Assembly (NCBI GenBank): GCA_019649035.1
Contig: BMAT01002783.1
Span: forward strand, 2,648 to 26,120
Origin: Elysia marginata
Taxonomy: Eukaryota > Mollusca > Gastropoda > Plakobranchidae
DNA length: 23,473 nt
Direction of reading: 5' to 3'
In this document: in pieces, positions 1 through 8,455 of the stretch
Layout of the letters: each line of letters begins with the position of its first letter
Numbering within the stretch: the stretch's first letter is position 1
Made by a program: the position numbers and the translations under genes
The notes under the pieces: generated by a model
Databases searched by the model: none
The model's input: only the letters and a program-made list of their open reading frames with translations
Told to the model about the DNA's origin: nothing

Positions 1-249
1 GCTGTGTGTTGATCGCGACGGTGACTACGTCGAAAAATAGAGTGCTAGATACGCAGCTGAGATATTAAGCTTCCGTTTGACGTATTGTTTATGCAGTGAA
101 AAATTAAAAAGTTACGATTAAACTGAACTTAATTATCAGCCTGCCCTCGTATAATCATGACTCAGCTATTCTACCACATTCGCTCGTCTTTTAGCACTTC
201 AGCTTTCACAGCCACGGCATAAACCAATAAGTTATGGGGTCATTGTGGA
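1..249. other. Unassigned flank
   Basis: No open frame of note, no RNA gene and no recognised repeat is visible here. The base composition is mixed, and the first 60 bases are the most GC-balanced part. The stretch ends at the AT microsatellite that closes the neighbouring LINE fragment. Confidence 0.5.
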
Positions 250-1230
250 CAAATATATATATATATATATATAAGGGGCAAAAGTATAAAAAATCAGAAA
301 TCAAATAAAAAACGTGTATAGAAGAAAATATTTTAGATATACATGTATTGTAAGAGAAAGATAAGTAGATATAAAGGCATGGAGCGAAGTGAAAGCGTAT
401 AAATATATTGGGTATTACATAAGCAGTAAATGTGTATAAAAACATGTAGCATTAAAGATTTTAGTATGTAAAGAGTCAAATTTAGTATAAATACATGTAT
501 AGTGATAACAATAAGTATCACATAAAACATGGGCAGCAATTTATTGTTCATTAAAGATGAAGAAATGAATGACTTCCTGTATCTCTCAGTCCGACATTTT
601 GTAGACATTAAACGCTCTGGTCTTTGGGACCATTTGCAAGTAGTACTCAGTAGGTGCGATTTATCTCCCATTATTTTCAAGGTCTTCTTTTTTAATAACA
701 TTAATAGTAGAGCTCATCAAATGGTGGCAGACACTTGTTCAATTTTTTCTTGTCTTGCATATTTATATTTTCTCCCAAAACTGTTATCCCAAATGTCAAT
801 ATGCTCTGAATAGTGGCTGTGTAAAATATTTCTAGAAGCTCGCATCTTATCATAAGTGATCTTAACTTTCGCAAGAAGTACAAACACTGATTTGCTCGTT
901 TGTACAATGCATCCATATGGGATTTCCAGTTTATTTTGTTATCTATCATTATTCCTAAGTATTTATAACGTCAATAATTTCAACATTTAAATTATTAATT
1001 TGCAAGGATAGAATTTCGCAACATTTTTTTCTGAAATCTACAACAACCCCTTTTGTTTTTGTTGCATTCACTTTAAGAAAATTGCTTTCACACCAGCCGA
1101 AGAACCTGTCTACTTCATTAAAATGGTGGACTCATCATCACATATAAGAATGAATTGAAACAGCAAATCTAATCAAGTTGAGGTTTGGAGAGGATGTTCT
1201 AAAATCATTGGTATATATATAAAGTATAAG
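250..1230 (-). mobile_element. LINE fragment: end of reverse transcriptase plus 3' UTR
   Basis: Read on the minus strand this is the 3' part of a non-LTR retrotransposon. From 1230 downwards come a YTNDF motif and LIRFAVS, where LINE reverse transcriptases normally have FADD, so the catalytic aspartates are lost. Next is a block reading EVDRFFGWCESNFLKVN and KTKGVVVDFRKK (about 1120-1040). Then come YKYLG (about 960), the thumb segment with ALYKRANQCLYFLRKLRS (about 910-850), and the tail RTERYRKSFI (about 570). Frameshifts separate these blocks near 968 and near 700, and stops lie near 1138. The 3' UTR runs to an (AT)n tract at 252-273, a plausible 3' tail. The 5' side stops at the SINE head. 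The layout resembles CR1/L2/Rex1-type LINEs; the clade is a guess. Confidence 0.8.
252..273. repeat. (AT)n microsatellite
   Basis: About eleven AT dinucleotides stand at the 3' end of the minus-strand LINE fragment. This is a common position for a simple-repeat tail in LINEs. Confidence 0.9.
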
Positions 1231-1231
1231 A

Positions 1232-1441
1232 GGGCAGCGTGGCAGAGTGGTTAGCGCGTCGGACCCGAGATTTGGAGGTCGCGGGTTCGATTCCCGACCA
1301 TGCCATGTTGCAATTGCCTTGGGAAAGCAATCCTTGGGAAAGCAATTTTCCCTTGCTTTCCCCAGTCCACCCACATATAAAATGGGTGCCCAGCCACAGG
1401 CAGCCTCAGTTGATGTGAACATTTTTTTTTTCTTTTTAATG
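1232..1441 (+). mobile_element. tRNA-derived SINE
   Basis: The first 73 bases are a tRNA-like head. Box A (TGGCAGAGTGGTTAGCGCG) lies at 1240-1258 and box B (GGTTCGATTCC) at 1284-1294. The acceptor stem pairs poorly, and the tRNA body continues directly into unrelated sequence, so this is a retroposon and not a tRNA gene. The body (1305-1410) has a CAATTGCC motif, a 15-bp direct duplication (1317-1331 and 1332-1346) and an AAATGGGTGCC block, and it ends in a T-rich tail. It shares head and body with the older copy at 16595. It abuts the minus-strand LINE exactly. I found no clear target-site duplication. Confidence 0.8.
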
Positions 1442-1445
1442 CTAA

Positions 1446-2030
1446 AGATGTTATTTTTCTTTCTCGATGCTATTAAGTAATGTAACAATTATTGTTAACT
1501 GTGAGACGTTTCAAGAGCTCCAGCTACCTAACAGTCAGAAAACGCAGGCTAACCAATAAACACAGGTTGAAATGAACTGATCTCTCTCCCAATACAACAA
1601 CATATTAGTGTGAGCCAGTCTTAAAATTAAAAAAAAATCTGTGTTAAAATAAAAACAAAAGTATCGGAAATCAGTTTTGAATAAAAAAAAAATAACAAAA
1701 AACAAACACCAAAAAACCAACTAAAATTGTGCCTCAGACTTTTCAATAGTTGGACAAACTTTGTAAAAAGGGAAATTTAAACCTAGGGAGGAGAAGCTGC
1801 ATGAGATTGTGTCAATCCCTCTTCGCCTTCAGTTCAAGCGTCTGATAAAAAAATTTTGTGGGAAACAGTCCGCTGTATCTAATCTTACTTCCTCATCACT
1901 GATTATTAAAATGGATTACAACATTTTGTAAAGTTTAAAGTGTGTAAAGTTGTACTACTGCGTCAACATTACATCATAAAGATAAAACCGTTTTTTTTAA
2001 CCGAGAAAATTTTAAAAAAAGTTTTACCAA
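1446..2030. other. AT-rich intergenic DNA
   Basis: A-rich and T-rich tracts dominate (for example 1628-1710 and 1988-2020). I see no conserved coding frame, and the short open frames have no coding character. The right end leads into the proposed promoter of the secreted-protein gene. Confidence 0.6.
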
Positions 2031-2031
2031 G

Positions 2032-2039
2032 ATAAATAG
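2032..2039 (+). promoter_or_regulatory. TATA-like element
   Basis: ATAAATAG lies about 30 bases upstream of a TCATCAAC stretch (2066-2073) that could hold an initiator. It is a weak match in AT-rich DNA. Its only support is its spacing to the likely first exon ending at 2092. Confidence 0.25.
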
Positions 2040-2061
2040 AGCGAGTAACTTATGTTTGGAA

Positions 2062-2092
2062 TCTATCATCAACTCGATCTTATTCATTCCAG
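2062..2092 (+). other. Likely 5' UTR exon of the secreted-protein gene
   Basis: The sequence ends in CCAG directly before GTAAGT at 2093-2098, a full match to the metazoan splice donor consensus. Joined to the acceptor at 3060/3061 it would give a short non-coding leader ahead of the ATG at 3089. The left boundary is a guess from the TATA-like element. Transcript data would settle it. Confidence 0.4.
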
Positions 2093-2601
2093 GTAAGTAA
2101 TGCATCATCATTTAATTAACTCTTCAGTAATAATCGCATTCTGTCCCAATGAGTCGTAAGTCGAAAGGCCGTGTTTTGAGATTATTGGTTTTTAAAGTTT
2201 AGTGAGTGGTCAGAGGAAAAATCCTTTTTTTTTAATTTCAGATATTGACGGCAAAATTATTTCTAAACAGTTGTCCCACCTGATGTATGTTGAATTTCAT
2301 GTTGTATGTGTTAAATCTTATTTGGTATGGTTGCTTAGGCCTCTACACCTGTATAACTGTCTAAACTTTATAAATTAATGCCTTTTTCTTCCCCTCCTCA
2401 AATGTCACGTCCTAACACTACTGACTTCAAACGGCTAAAAGTTCAAACAGAAACATGATGGAGCTTTTCTATTTGTTGTGTTTGACAATAGAAAAAATAA
2501 GCTTTTCTGTGATACTTATCTTACGACTTACCCATTTCGACTTAAGACTCGTTTCTAATGGTTGCAAGACAGACGCCGCAGCATGTGAAATAGTGGTACT
2601 C

Positions 2602-2679
<78 letters not shown>

Positions 2680-2704
2680 GCAGCAGCAGCAGTAGTAGTA
2701 ACAC

Positions 2705-2740
<36 letters not shown>

Positions 2741-2750
2741 AAGTTGAAGA

Positions 2751-2782
<32 letters not shown>

Positions 2783-2892
2783 AAGTTGAAGAAGAAGTAG
2801 TAGTAGTAGTAGCAGGAGGAGGAGCGGCAGCAGTAGCAGCTGCAGTGGTAGCAGCAGGTGTTAGATAAGGAGTAGTAGCAGCAGCAGAAATG

Positions 2893-2983
<91 letters not shown>

Positions 2984-3060
2984 AAGTAGTATCATTAGTA
3001 GAGGTAGAGGTAATATTAGTCATAAGATTTGTGCTTCATTGTCTATTCTCTATTTTCCAG
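2093..3060 (+). other. Likely intron in the 5' UTR
   Basis: It begins GTAAGT and ends in a pyrimidine-rich stretch followed by TTTTCCAG (3053-3060). The last AG before the acceptor is near 3026, which leaves an AG-free zone of about 30 bases as usual for a branch-point-to-acceptor interval. Nearly half of the intron is trinucleotide microsatellite. The intron contains no conserved coding sequence. Confidence 0.5.
2602..3000. repeat. Compound trinucleotide microsatellite array
   Basis: The order is (TCA)n with one ACC interruption (2602-2677), (CAG)5 (2678-2692), (TAG)n in two blocks, a degenerate CAG/GGA-rich part (about 2812-2890), and about 30 further TAG units (2892-2982). Within the TAG part a module starting GAAGTTGAAGAAGAAG occurs at 2740 and again at 2782, a 42-bp higher-order repeat. 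Three-base periodicity is kept almost throughout, so long artificial open frames of Ser, Val or Thr appear on both strands. They are not genes. Confidence 0.95.
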
Positions 3061-3088
3061 ATCGACGCAAGCTCAAAAACTGTCCACA

Positions 3089-3802
3089 ATGAACCCTGTC
3101 CAAGTGATCGTGGCAGTGCTCTCCCTGATGGCGACTTTAGTTTTCTCTGCGCCTGTTGAGGAAAGCGTTGTAGATGGTCTGCTGGATATTTTAGATATCA
3201 CTCCCAACACTAGCGCTGATGACATCAGACATAACCTCAATACTAGTCTCAACGCGCTAATCGACATTGCAGCTAACACCACGGTCGAGCAACTGCAGGA
3301 TTCTCTGCGGGATCTGAAAAATATCTTCGTGTCCATTCCTCAACAACTAGAAGGTCTGACCAGAGACAAGTTTCTGAAGGGAGCCTACTCTGTCCTCCAG
3401 CAAATGAAACAATGGCAATCTGACACCTTGCAGGAGCTGGGATTCGATGTCACAGCCCCTCGTTATACCTCTCTTAGGTTGGAAACCAACAAAGCATACA
3501 ATCAGTCCTTTAGATGGTTACAGGAAAATACGAAATCTCTGGACAATGGGGAGCTAAAGAGATGGGTAGAAAATGAAATTGGTTACCTTATGGGGTCGAT
3601 CCACGCAGCCATTAGTTTCCTTGATACTTTTGACATGAGCGTTGTACCCAACTTCATCCGCGGTCTCGAAAAAAGCATAGAAATTTCGCTGTCAGATTTG
3701 GGCCCAGACTTCACTTACGATCAGTTCAGGGTAGAATTCAAGAGTTATGTGGAAATCTTGATAGATGTACCCTTTTACTTAAGTATCATTAATTCCGGAT
3801 AG
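3089..3802 (+). CDS. Secreted cysteine-free helical protein, family unknown
   Basis: This is a 237-residue protein encoded in one exon that begins at 3061. The start was chosen because the ATG lies 28 nt after a good splice acceptor, has an A at -3, and opens directly into a signal peptide (residues 1-20, hydrophobic core VIVAVLSLMATLVF, likely cleavage after Ser20 or Ala21). The mature part has no cysteine and no second membrane segment, and is rich in Leu, Asp, Glu, Asn and Ser in heptad-like spacing, which suggests mainly helical structure. Four N-glycosylation sequons stand at Asn40, Asn51, Asn63 and Asn138. Residues 40-60 and 63-83 look like an internal duplication. It was probably exported, but its role is unknown and I recognise no family. 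The last ten codons lie in the first unit of a tandem repeat that continues into the 3' UTR, so the C-terminus may have been acquired recently. Confidence 0.75.
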   Translation: MNPVQVIVAVLSLMATLVFSAPVEESVVDGLLDILDITPNTSADDIRHNLNTSLNALIDIAANTTVEQLQDSLRDLKNIFVSIPQQLEGLTRDKFLKGAYSVLQQMKQWQSDTLQELGFDVTAPRYTSLRLETNKAYNQSFRWLQENTKSLDNGELKRWVENEIGYLMGSIHAAISFLDTFDMSVVPNFIRGLEKSIEISLSDLGPDFTYDQFRVEFKSYVEILIDVPFYLSIINSG

Positions 3803-4045
3803 AGCGTAGAGTGTCTTATTAATTGTCTCAAGGATTGAAGGATATCCTTTTACTTAGGTTTTTTTTTAATAAAGCATAAAGTGTATTTTAATGTACTCAA
3901 TAGTTAGAGGATATCTTTTTATTTAAGAATCTTTAAGTCCGGATACAGTGTTGGGTGTAATTAAATTGTCTCAATAATTGGAGGTTATATCCTCTTACTT
4001 AAGTCTTTTAAACTCCGGATAAAGAGCAACATATTGAGATTGATA
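3771..4045 (+). repeat. Tandem repeat of about 75 bp spanning the stop codon and 3' UTR
   Basis: Units run 3771-3845, 3846-3914, 3915-3990 and a degraded partial 3991 to about 4045. Each starts with a CCTTTTACTTAAG-like block. An ATTCCGGATA-like block and an ATTGTCTCAA-like block follow, and full units end GGATAT or GTTATAT. Unit 1 contains codons 228-237 and the TAG stop (3800-3802). Units differ by substitutions and small indels, so the array is not recent. Confidence 0.85.
3868..3873 (+). terminator. Proximal poly(A) signal candidate AATAAA
   Basis: The hexamer lies 66 nt after the stop codon. It occupies the position that reads GGATAGAG or GGATAAAG in the neighbouring repeat units, so it arose by mutation inside repeat unit 2. 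Use would give a very short 3' UTR. Confidence 0.4.
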
Positions 4046-4063
4046 CGGTAGGACACATACGTC

Positions 4064-4069
4064 AATAAA
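4064..4069 (+). terminator. Distal poly(A) signal candidate AATAAA
   Basis: A consensus hexamer lies just past the 3' UTR repeat array. It is followed within 25-45 nt by a GT-rich stretch (ATTGTGTTTTTAT near 4104), the usual downstream element. It is the more convincing of the two candidate 3' ends. Confidence 0.5.
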
Positions 4070-4099
4070 ACCCAGTGCTTTATCGAATTTCATCAACGT

Positions 4100-4453
4100 G
4101 GCATTGTGTTTTTATAAAGTTTAATAAGTTATACAATACCATCATTAAATTTTATTATTTTTTTTTGTATAAATTTATTATATGTTAACTTTATTATCAT
4201 GATATAATTAGAATCAACGTTGCTAAAAAAAAAAACAACAAAAGGCAACTGTTTAACTTCATTTGAAAACTTTTCTTAAGATGCTTATTCAATCGCTTTG
4301 GTAGACGGAGTATTGCAAAGAAAAAGGACAATGCGAATATTTGTATTAATAAAATTAGGAGTTTTCAAAAAGTCCAAGCTATTCTTTGTTGTCCTTTCAG
4401 CAAATAATTCCTGATATTGTGTTTCCAGGACCGAATGTTTGACAATTAGAAGG
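4100..4453. other. AT-rich intergenic DNA
   Basis: Homopolymer A and T runs dominate (for example 4148-4170 and 4226-4236). No gene or element is recognised between the 3' UTR and the 22/25-bp array. Confidence 0.6.
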
Positions 4454-4664
4454 TTACTAGCACATTTAGAGAAGATTGTCAGCATATTATGTAGAGAAGA
4501 TTTCTACTACACTTAGGAAGATTGCTAGCATATTATGTTGGGAAGATTGCTAGCACATGTAGAGAATATTGTGAGTATATTATTATGGAGAGGAGATTGC
4601 TAGCATATTATGAAGGAAATATTGCTTGCACATGTAAAGAAAACTGCTTGCACACGTCTAAGGC
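4454..4664 (+). repeat. Alternating 22/25-bp tandem repeat array
   Basis: About nine units stand in a row. A short type (TTGCTAGCACATGTAGAGAA plus two bases, 21-22 bp) alternates with a long type (TTGCTAGCATATTATGTAGA plus five bases, 25 bp, once 28). Approximate unit starts are 4454, 4476, 4501, 4522, 4547, 4569, 4597, 4622 and 4644. The true repeating unit is therefore a dimer of about 47 bp. Each unit centres on a GCTAGC or close variant. The units touch and carry no spacers. Confidence 0.85.
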
Positions 4665-5293
4665 ATCAGCTCGATGATGATGAATTGATAAAAAAATGGA
4701 CTTTAATTCCAGTGTTTTATGACCGATAGAGAAATCAAAGTGGTGATCGTTATGAAGATGATGATAATGATAATAATAAAAGACCGAGTCGGTTAGATGG
4801 TGGTAACTGTTAACTATAATTTTGTATTCGTTACCTGTAATGCTGAGTGATACATAAATTTACCTAAGACTACCCTCATCCAGTCATTCCAGTAATACTA
4901 ATTAAAGCGGTAATGTTGGTTATCTTTATAATTATAGAGTTATGAAGAGGAGCACATTACAGAGCTGTTCCAATAATTCAACTTGACGCGATCAGGATGC
5001 TTTTTAAAATCTAAGGCTATTGAAATTTAGAAGGTAAAGAAAGTAGTAAAGAAAGTTACCTACAGGGTGTTAGGGTTAAATTTTGGGCCCTGCCAGAGAC
5101 ACACTATTGGCTTGAAAAAACATAGCAGAGAGTGCATCAAGACGAGCAAACAATACTACGCAACCCTCAAACTTTTCACTATAATAAAATATTCAAATAA
5201 TATTGACGAACCATTTTAATCTCAGAAAAAATAGGGCATACAAAAGGATGCGCAATCAGAGTCTCACTCCACAGAACTTGTACATGTCTTCCT
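4665..5293. other. Unassigned intergenic DNA
   Basis: AT-rich sequence with small GATGAT/AATAAT tracts near 4752-4780. No coding frame of interest and no recognised element is present up to the SINE target site. Confidence 0.55.
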
Positions 5294-5306
5294 CTGTCTT
5301 CACCGA
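5294..5306 (+). repeat. Left target-site duplication of SINE
   Basis: CTGTCTTCACCGA matches CTGCCTTCACCGA at 5613-5625 in 12 of 13 positions. The two copies bracket the SINE exactly. Confidence 0.8.
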
Positions 5307-5612
5307 TCGGCTCTGTGGCCTAGCGGTAAGACACTCGCTCAGAGATCGAGAGGTGCGTGGTCCGATCCCCGGCCGAGTCAAACCAAGGACTTTAAAATTG
5401 GTTTTAGCAGCTGACCCGCCAAGTGTCTGGCATTATGGATTTAGTCTTAAGTCTAGTCGGCCTGTTGTCCGGATAATGTGACTGGGTGTGGTGTATGCAA
5501 ACGCTCCTTACATCACAGTGTGGTAGCACGCTTTCAATTGTCCCCAGCGCCGTCTCTGATATAACCTCGAAGTTGACTGGGGCGTTAAAATTCAATCAAA
5601 CAACCAACCAAC
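5307..5612 (+). mobile_element. tRNA-derived SINE with target-site duplications
   Basis: The head (5307 to about 5380) resembles a tRNA. Box A is TGTGGCCTAGCGGTAAGA (5314-5331) and box B is GGTCCGATCCC (5359-5369). A body of about 200 bp follows, with a GTTGACTGGGGCGTTAAA block near its end (about 5572-5589). The element closes with a short AACC-type tail (5599-5612). Head and body differ from the SINE at 1232, so this is a second family. The well-preserved duplications and clear tail suggest a fairly young insertion. Confidence 0.88.
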
Positions 5613-5625
5613 CTGCCTTCACCGA
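5613..5625 (+). repeat. Right target-site duplication of SINE
   Basis: CTGCCTTCACCGA is the partner of 5294-5306. One mismatch has accumulated since insertion. Confidence 0.8.
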
Positions 5626-5892
5626 GCACAACCGTTTTAACTTCAATAACGCTAAGAGTAACTCAAATTGGGACATAAGAGTCTCAAACTTTACGCTTTA
5701 CTTCGGTTCTAGCCTTTTCATCATTAAGAGCCACGCAGTGCAATATTTCGCCGGTACCCACTGAATGATGGAGTTACAAAAGCAGCTCCTCGCCCAGATA
5801 CTAGGCCTACACTATCTCACCTTTGTGTTACAGCAACAGCTGATCATATAGACAAAGGGGAAAGGTTTGCCACGAAAAACCATATGAAAACC

Positions 5893-6450
5893 ATTGACAC
5901 TTCAACAATTACTACATGGAATCTGTGAGAATTATCCATTAAAGTTTGTATCCACAAAACTCTATAAAGCACTGGTGAAGTCAGTTCTTACCTATAACTG
6001 CGGAACATGGGCACCTATACAATCACAAGAAGAAAGACTTAACGCGTTCCATAGAAAACAACTAAAGAAAGTACTCAACATCAAGTACCCCGTGAAAATA
6101 ACAAATTCATCTCTGTATAATAAGTGCAATGAACGCCCTCTCTCAATATTTATTCTTGAAAGTCGTTGGCGCCTTTTCGGTCATATATTGAGACGAGACA
6201 GCCAAATTCCCGCTAATCAAGCAATGAGCGGATATTTTGTGACGGAAGGCAGCAAATTCAAAGGGCGTCCACTTACAACACTCCCTGTCGTCCTCAACCG
6301 AGACCCTTCCCGAATCATAAACAGCAACTTGCAACTGAAAAGCAGCCACGATCTAGAGCACCTGAGATCTATAGCAAGCAGAGAGACGAGTGGACCAAGC
6401 TTACAGCGAGGATTCGAGAAGCAGCCGAGGCGTCCCAGTCGGAGCACTGA
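5893..6450 (+). mobile_element. LINE fragment: C-terminal part of reverse transcriptase ORF
   Basis: This 5'-truncated non-LTR retrotransposon starts in the reverse transcriptase thumb. Recognisable blocks are KLYKALVKSVLTYNCGTW (about 5957-6010), RLNAFHRKQLKKVLNIKYP, the strongly conserved RWRLFGHILRRD (about 6164-6200), and GRPLTTLPVVLNRD. After SIASRE (about 6385) the frame shifts by one. EWTKLTARIREAAEASQSEH then reads in another frame to a TGA at 6448-6450, the usual end of this protein type. The catalytic FADD box is missing, so it is an inert fragment. The 3' UTR may extend to the CT tract near 6740. This is a different LINE family from the two minus-strand copies. The clade is uncertain. 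Confidence 0.8.
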
Positions 6451-8309
6451 GATGCGAAAGGCCCTAAGTCAAGTAAGTCATCCACAAAAAGATCTGCTTC
6501 TTCTCTCCTTCCAGCTGCACTAGCCGTGGTGTGCTCCTTAGAGAAGTCCGGGCGAAGCATGAAGCACTAAGTACCGGTATATATCTTAATCTCTAAACGC
6601 CTACTTTCTTACCGGTACGATTTGTCTTAGCACTTTACTATTTCTACCTTGGATCCTGACTTAACCACGACCATGCTGTAATTAGCACATAAGACACCCT
6701 AGTGGTCAGTGTGAAGTCTGCACACTCTACATCAAAATCACTCTCTCTCTCTCTCTCTCCCTCTTTTCCCCGGAAACACCTTTACAGGGTTTAAATAATT
6801 GCTCTCTTCTCTCTTTCTATCTCAACTACCCCAGTTGTCAAGGGTACGATTCTGATCGTGGAGACACACCATTAAAGGAATCCCTTGTCGTGGCCTGCAA
6901 CTCAAACTAAAGACAGTGGGAAGAGTGGCACAACCTTAGAACTAGATCTCGACCACTTTGGCTTGAAATGACGCGTTATCTCCATCTTTTTCTTCGACAT
7001 GAACATGACTAGGTTAGAATTGTGTAAAGTAGATCTAATATTTGCACTTTAAATGATGCAAAAGATCGGGCCTGTTTCTCTTCTTAAAAAAACAACAGAT
7101 GTTAGTATTCCAAAACAGTTTTAAGTAAACAAATAACTTGTTTCTTACGGCCATCCCTTAACTTTGACATAATTCTTCTGTAACACAGTCAAAGCTTAAC
7201 TTAAAGTTTTCTAGTTTTTATTGAAAGTTTATCATGTTTTTCATCTTATATAACCATAAGGCAGTTGAAAGAACATCTCAAAATGAGATTATCTACTGTA
7301 TGACTACATTATGTAGGCTATCGCCCAAATTTTCGATACGTTTAATTTTGCTTCATGCCTCACTGATGCACAACTTTAAAAATGCAATATCTCGGGTACT
7401 AAAAAAAAAAAGATATTTTTACCCGGCCTCAAAGAACTTTTCATTTGTCATGACTATTATCATTACCTCTAAAACGGAATCAAATATTGCGCAAGTAAGC
7501 TGGTTTGTGGGAAGTTTTACGCATTGGCCTAATTATGTTTGAAAGAAAATCTTCGAAGTTTTACAACTCGAAGTAGAACTGATTTCGGCCAGTACAAAAA
7601 CATATGGTTTGTTAGAGGGTGTTATAAGAATGACAAAGTTCGAACTTCTCACTCTTTAGTGAACCTGAGGTACACGCACATGGCTACTTGTGCCACAGTT
7701 TTCTAAAAATTGAGTCAAAGACTGAAGCAATCTGACCTACATTTTCGCTGTCTTGAGCACATTATAAAGGTTCTAGATCTATGTCTATTTCTTTTTATGA
7801 AAAGGTTCCACCTCCATCAAGAATAAACAGCCAGAGACTCCGACACAGTGCCCCTTACCGGCCCAGCTTCTTTCAAGCCACAGTGGTCTAGATGCATGGG
7901 TCTCGACCCAACATGCACGGACCTCAACAAAGAATAAAAGAGAAAAACTAGATAGAAACTACATAAGATTAAGAATGCTGGGAAAGATTCTAAAATCTGA
8001 TGGAAGCAGCCCCCAACAAAACAACCATTATAGGCTTACCTCCCCTCCTACCCTGCCGCCAATATCTCATACTATCAAAGGGATGAGCACAGACCACACT
8101 AGTGTCTGTGGGGAGGAGAGATTGATTTGCAGGCCACTGATGGACAAGCAAAGCTGACATCATCAGAGGTGAAGATGTCGAAAGCACGGCCACAGCGGCC
8201 TTAGTGACCAAAGCACAAAAAATACACCAATAACGTTAAACACTGTATGAAAATGTCGACTGCATGCCAGACAAGCAGTCCTGTCGGAGGTGGCAGCTGA
8301 TAGCGCTTT
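6451..8309. other. Intergenic DNA, partly LINE 3' UTR
   Basis: The first 300 bases may be 3' UTR of the adjacent LINE. Two ACCGGTA words (near 6574 and 6611) stand close together. From about 7860 to 8300 the DNA is richer in GC and may be an unrecognised repeat; it holds a small palindrome ACACTAGTGT at 8096-8105. The longest open frame (7234-7542) shows no domain, no signal and no coding character. Confidence 0.5.
6740..6766. repeat. (CT)n microsatellite
   Basis: An uninterrupted CT run of about ten units fades into a CCCTC/TTTTCC pyrimidine tract. It may mark the 3' end of the LINE fragment ending at 6450. Confidence 0.85.
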
Positions 8310-8387
8310 GGAGAGAGAGAAAGGGATAGATAGATAGCTAGATAGCTAGATAGCTAGATAGATAGATAGATAGATAGATACATGTAG

Positions 8388-8440
<53 letters not shown>

Positions 8441-8455
8441 GAGAGAGTGAAAGAG
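8310..8455. repeat. Compound (GATA)n/(GA)n microsatellite
   Basis: Short GA units come first, then GATA units with TAGC interruptions (8325-8360), a stretch broken by ACATG (near 8381), more GATA, and about 15 GA units with one GACAGA interruption. Confidence 0.92.

Noticed and set aside
1232-1304. tRNA gene on the plus strand
   Set aside because: Box A and box B are present, but the acceptor stem does not pair properly and a SINE body follows. It is a retroposon head. The same holds for 5307-5380 and 16595-16668.
2455-3159. Long open frames on both strands rich in Ser, Val or Thr
   Set aside because: They are translations of trinucleotide microsatellites. Three-base periodicity without stops explains their length, and nothing outside the repeats looks coding.
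3073-3336. Minus-strand open frame of 87 codons opposite the secreted-protein gene
   Set aside because: It is the antisense shadow of the plus-strand coding exon, which has a signal peptide and a splice acceptor.
4454-4664. CRISPR-like array
   Set aside because: The units are contiguous with no variable spacers, and the genome context is animal. It is a dimeric tandem repeat.
5203-5764. Two 92-codon open frames on the plus strand
   Set aside because: They run through the tRNA-like head and body of a SINE and show no protein signature.
7234-7542. 102-codon open frame on the plus strand
   Set aside because: It has no domain, no signal and an AT-rich random composition. It is likely chance.
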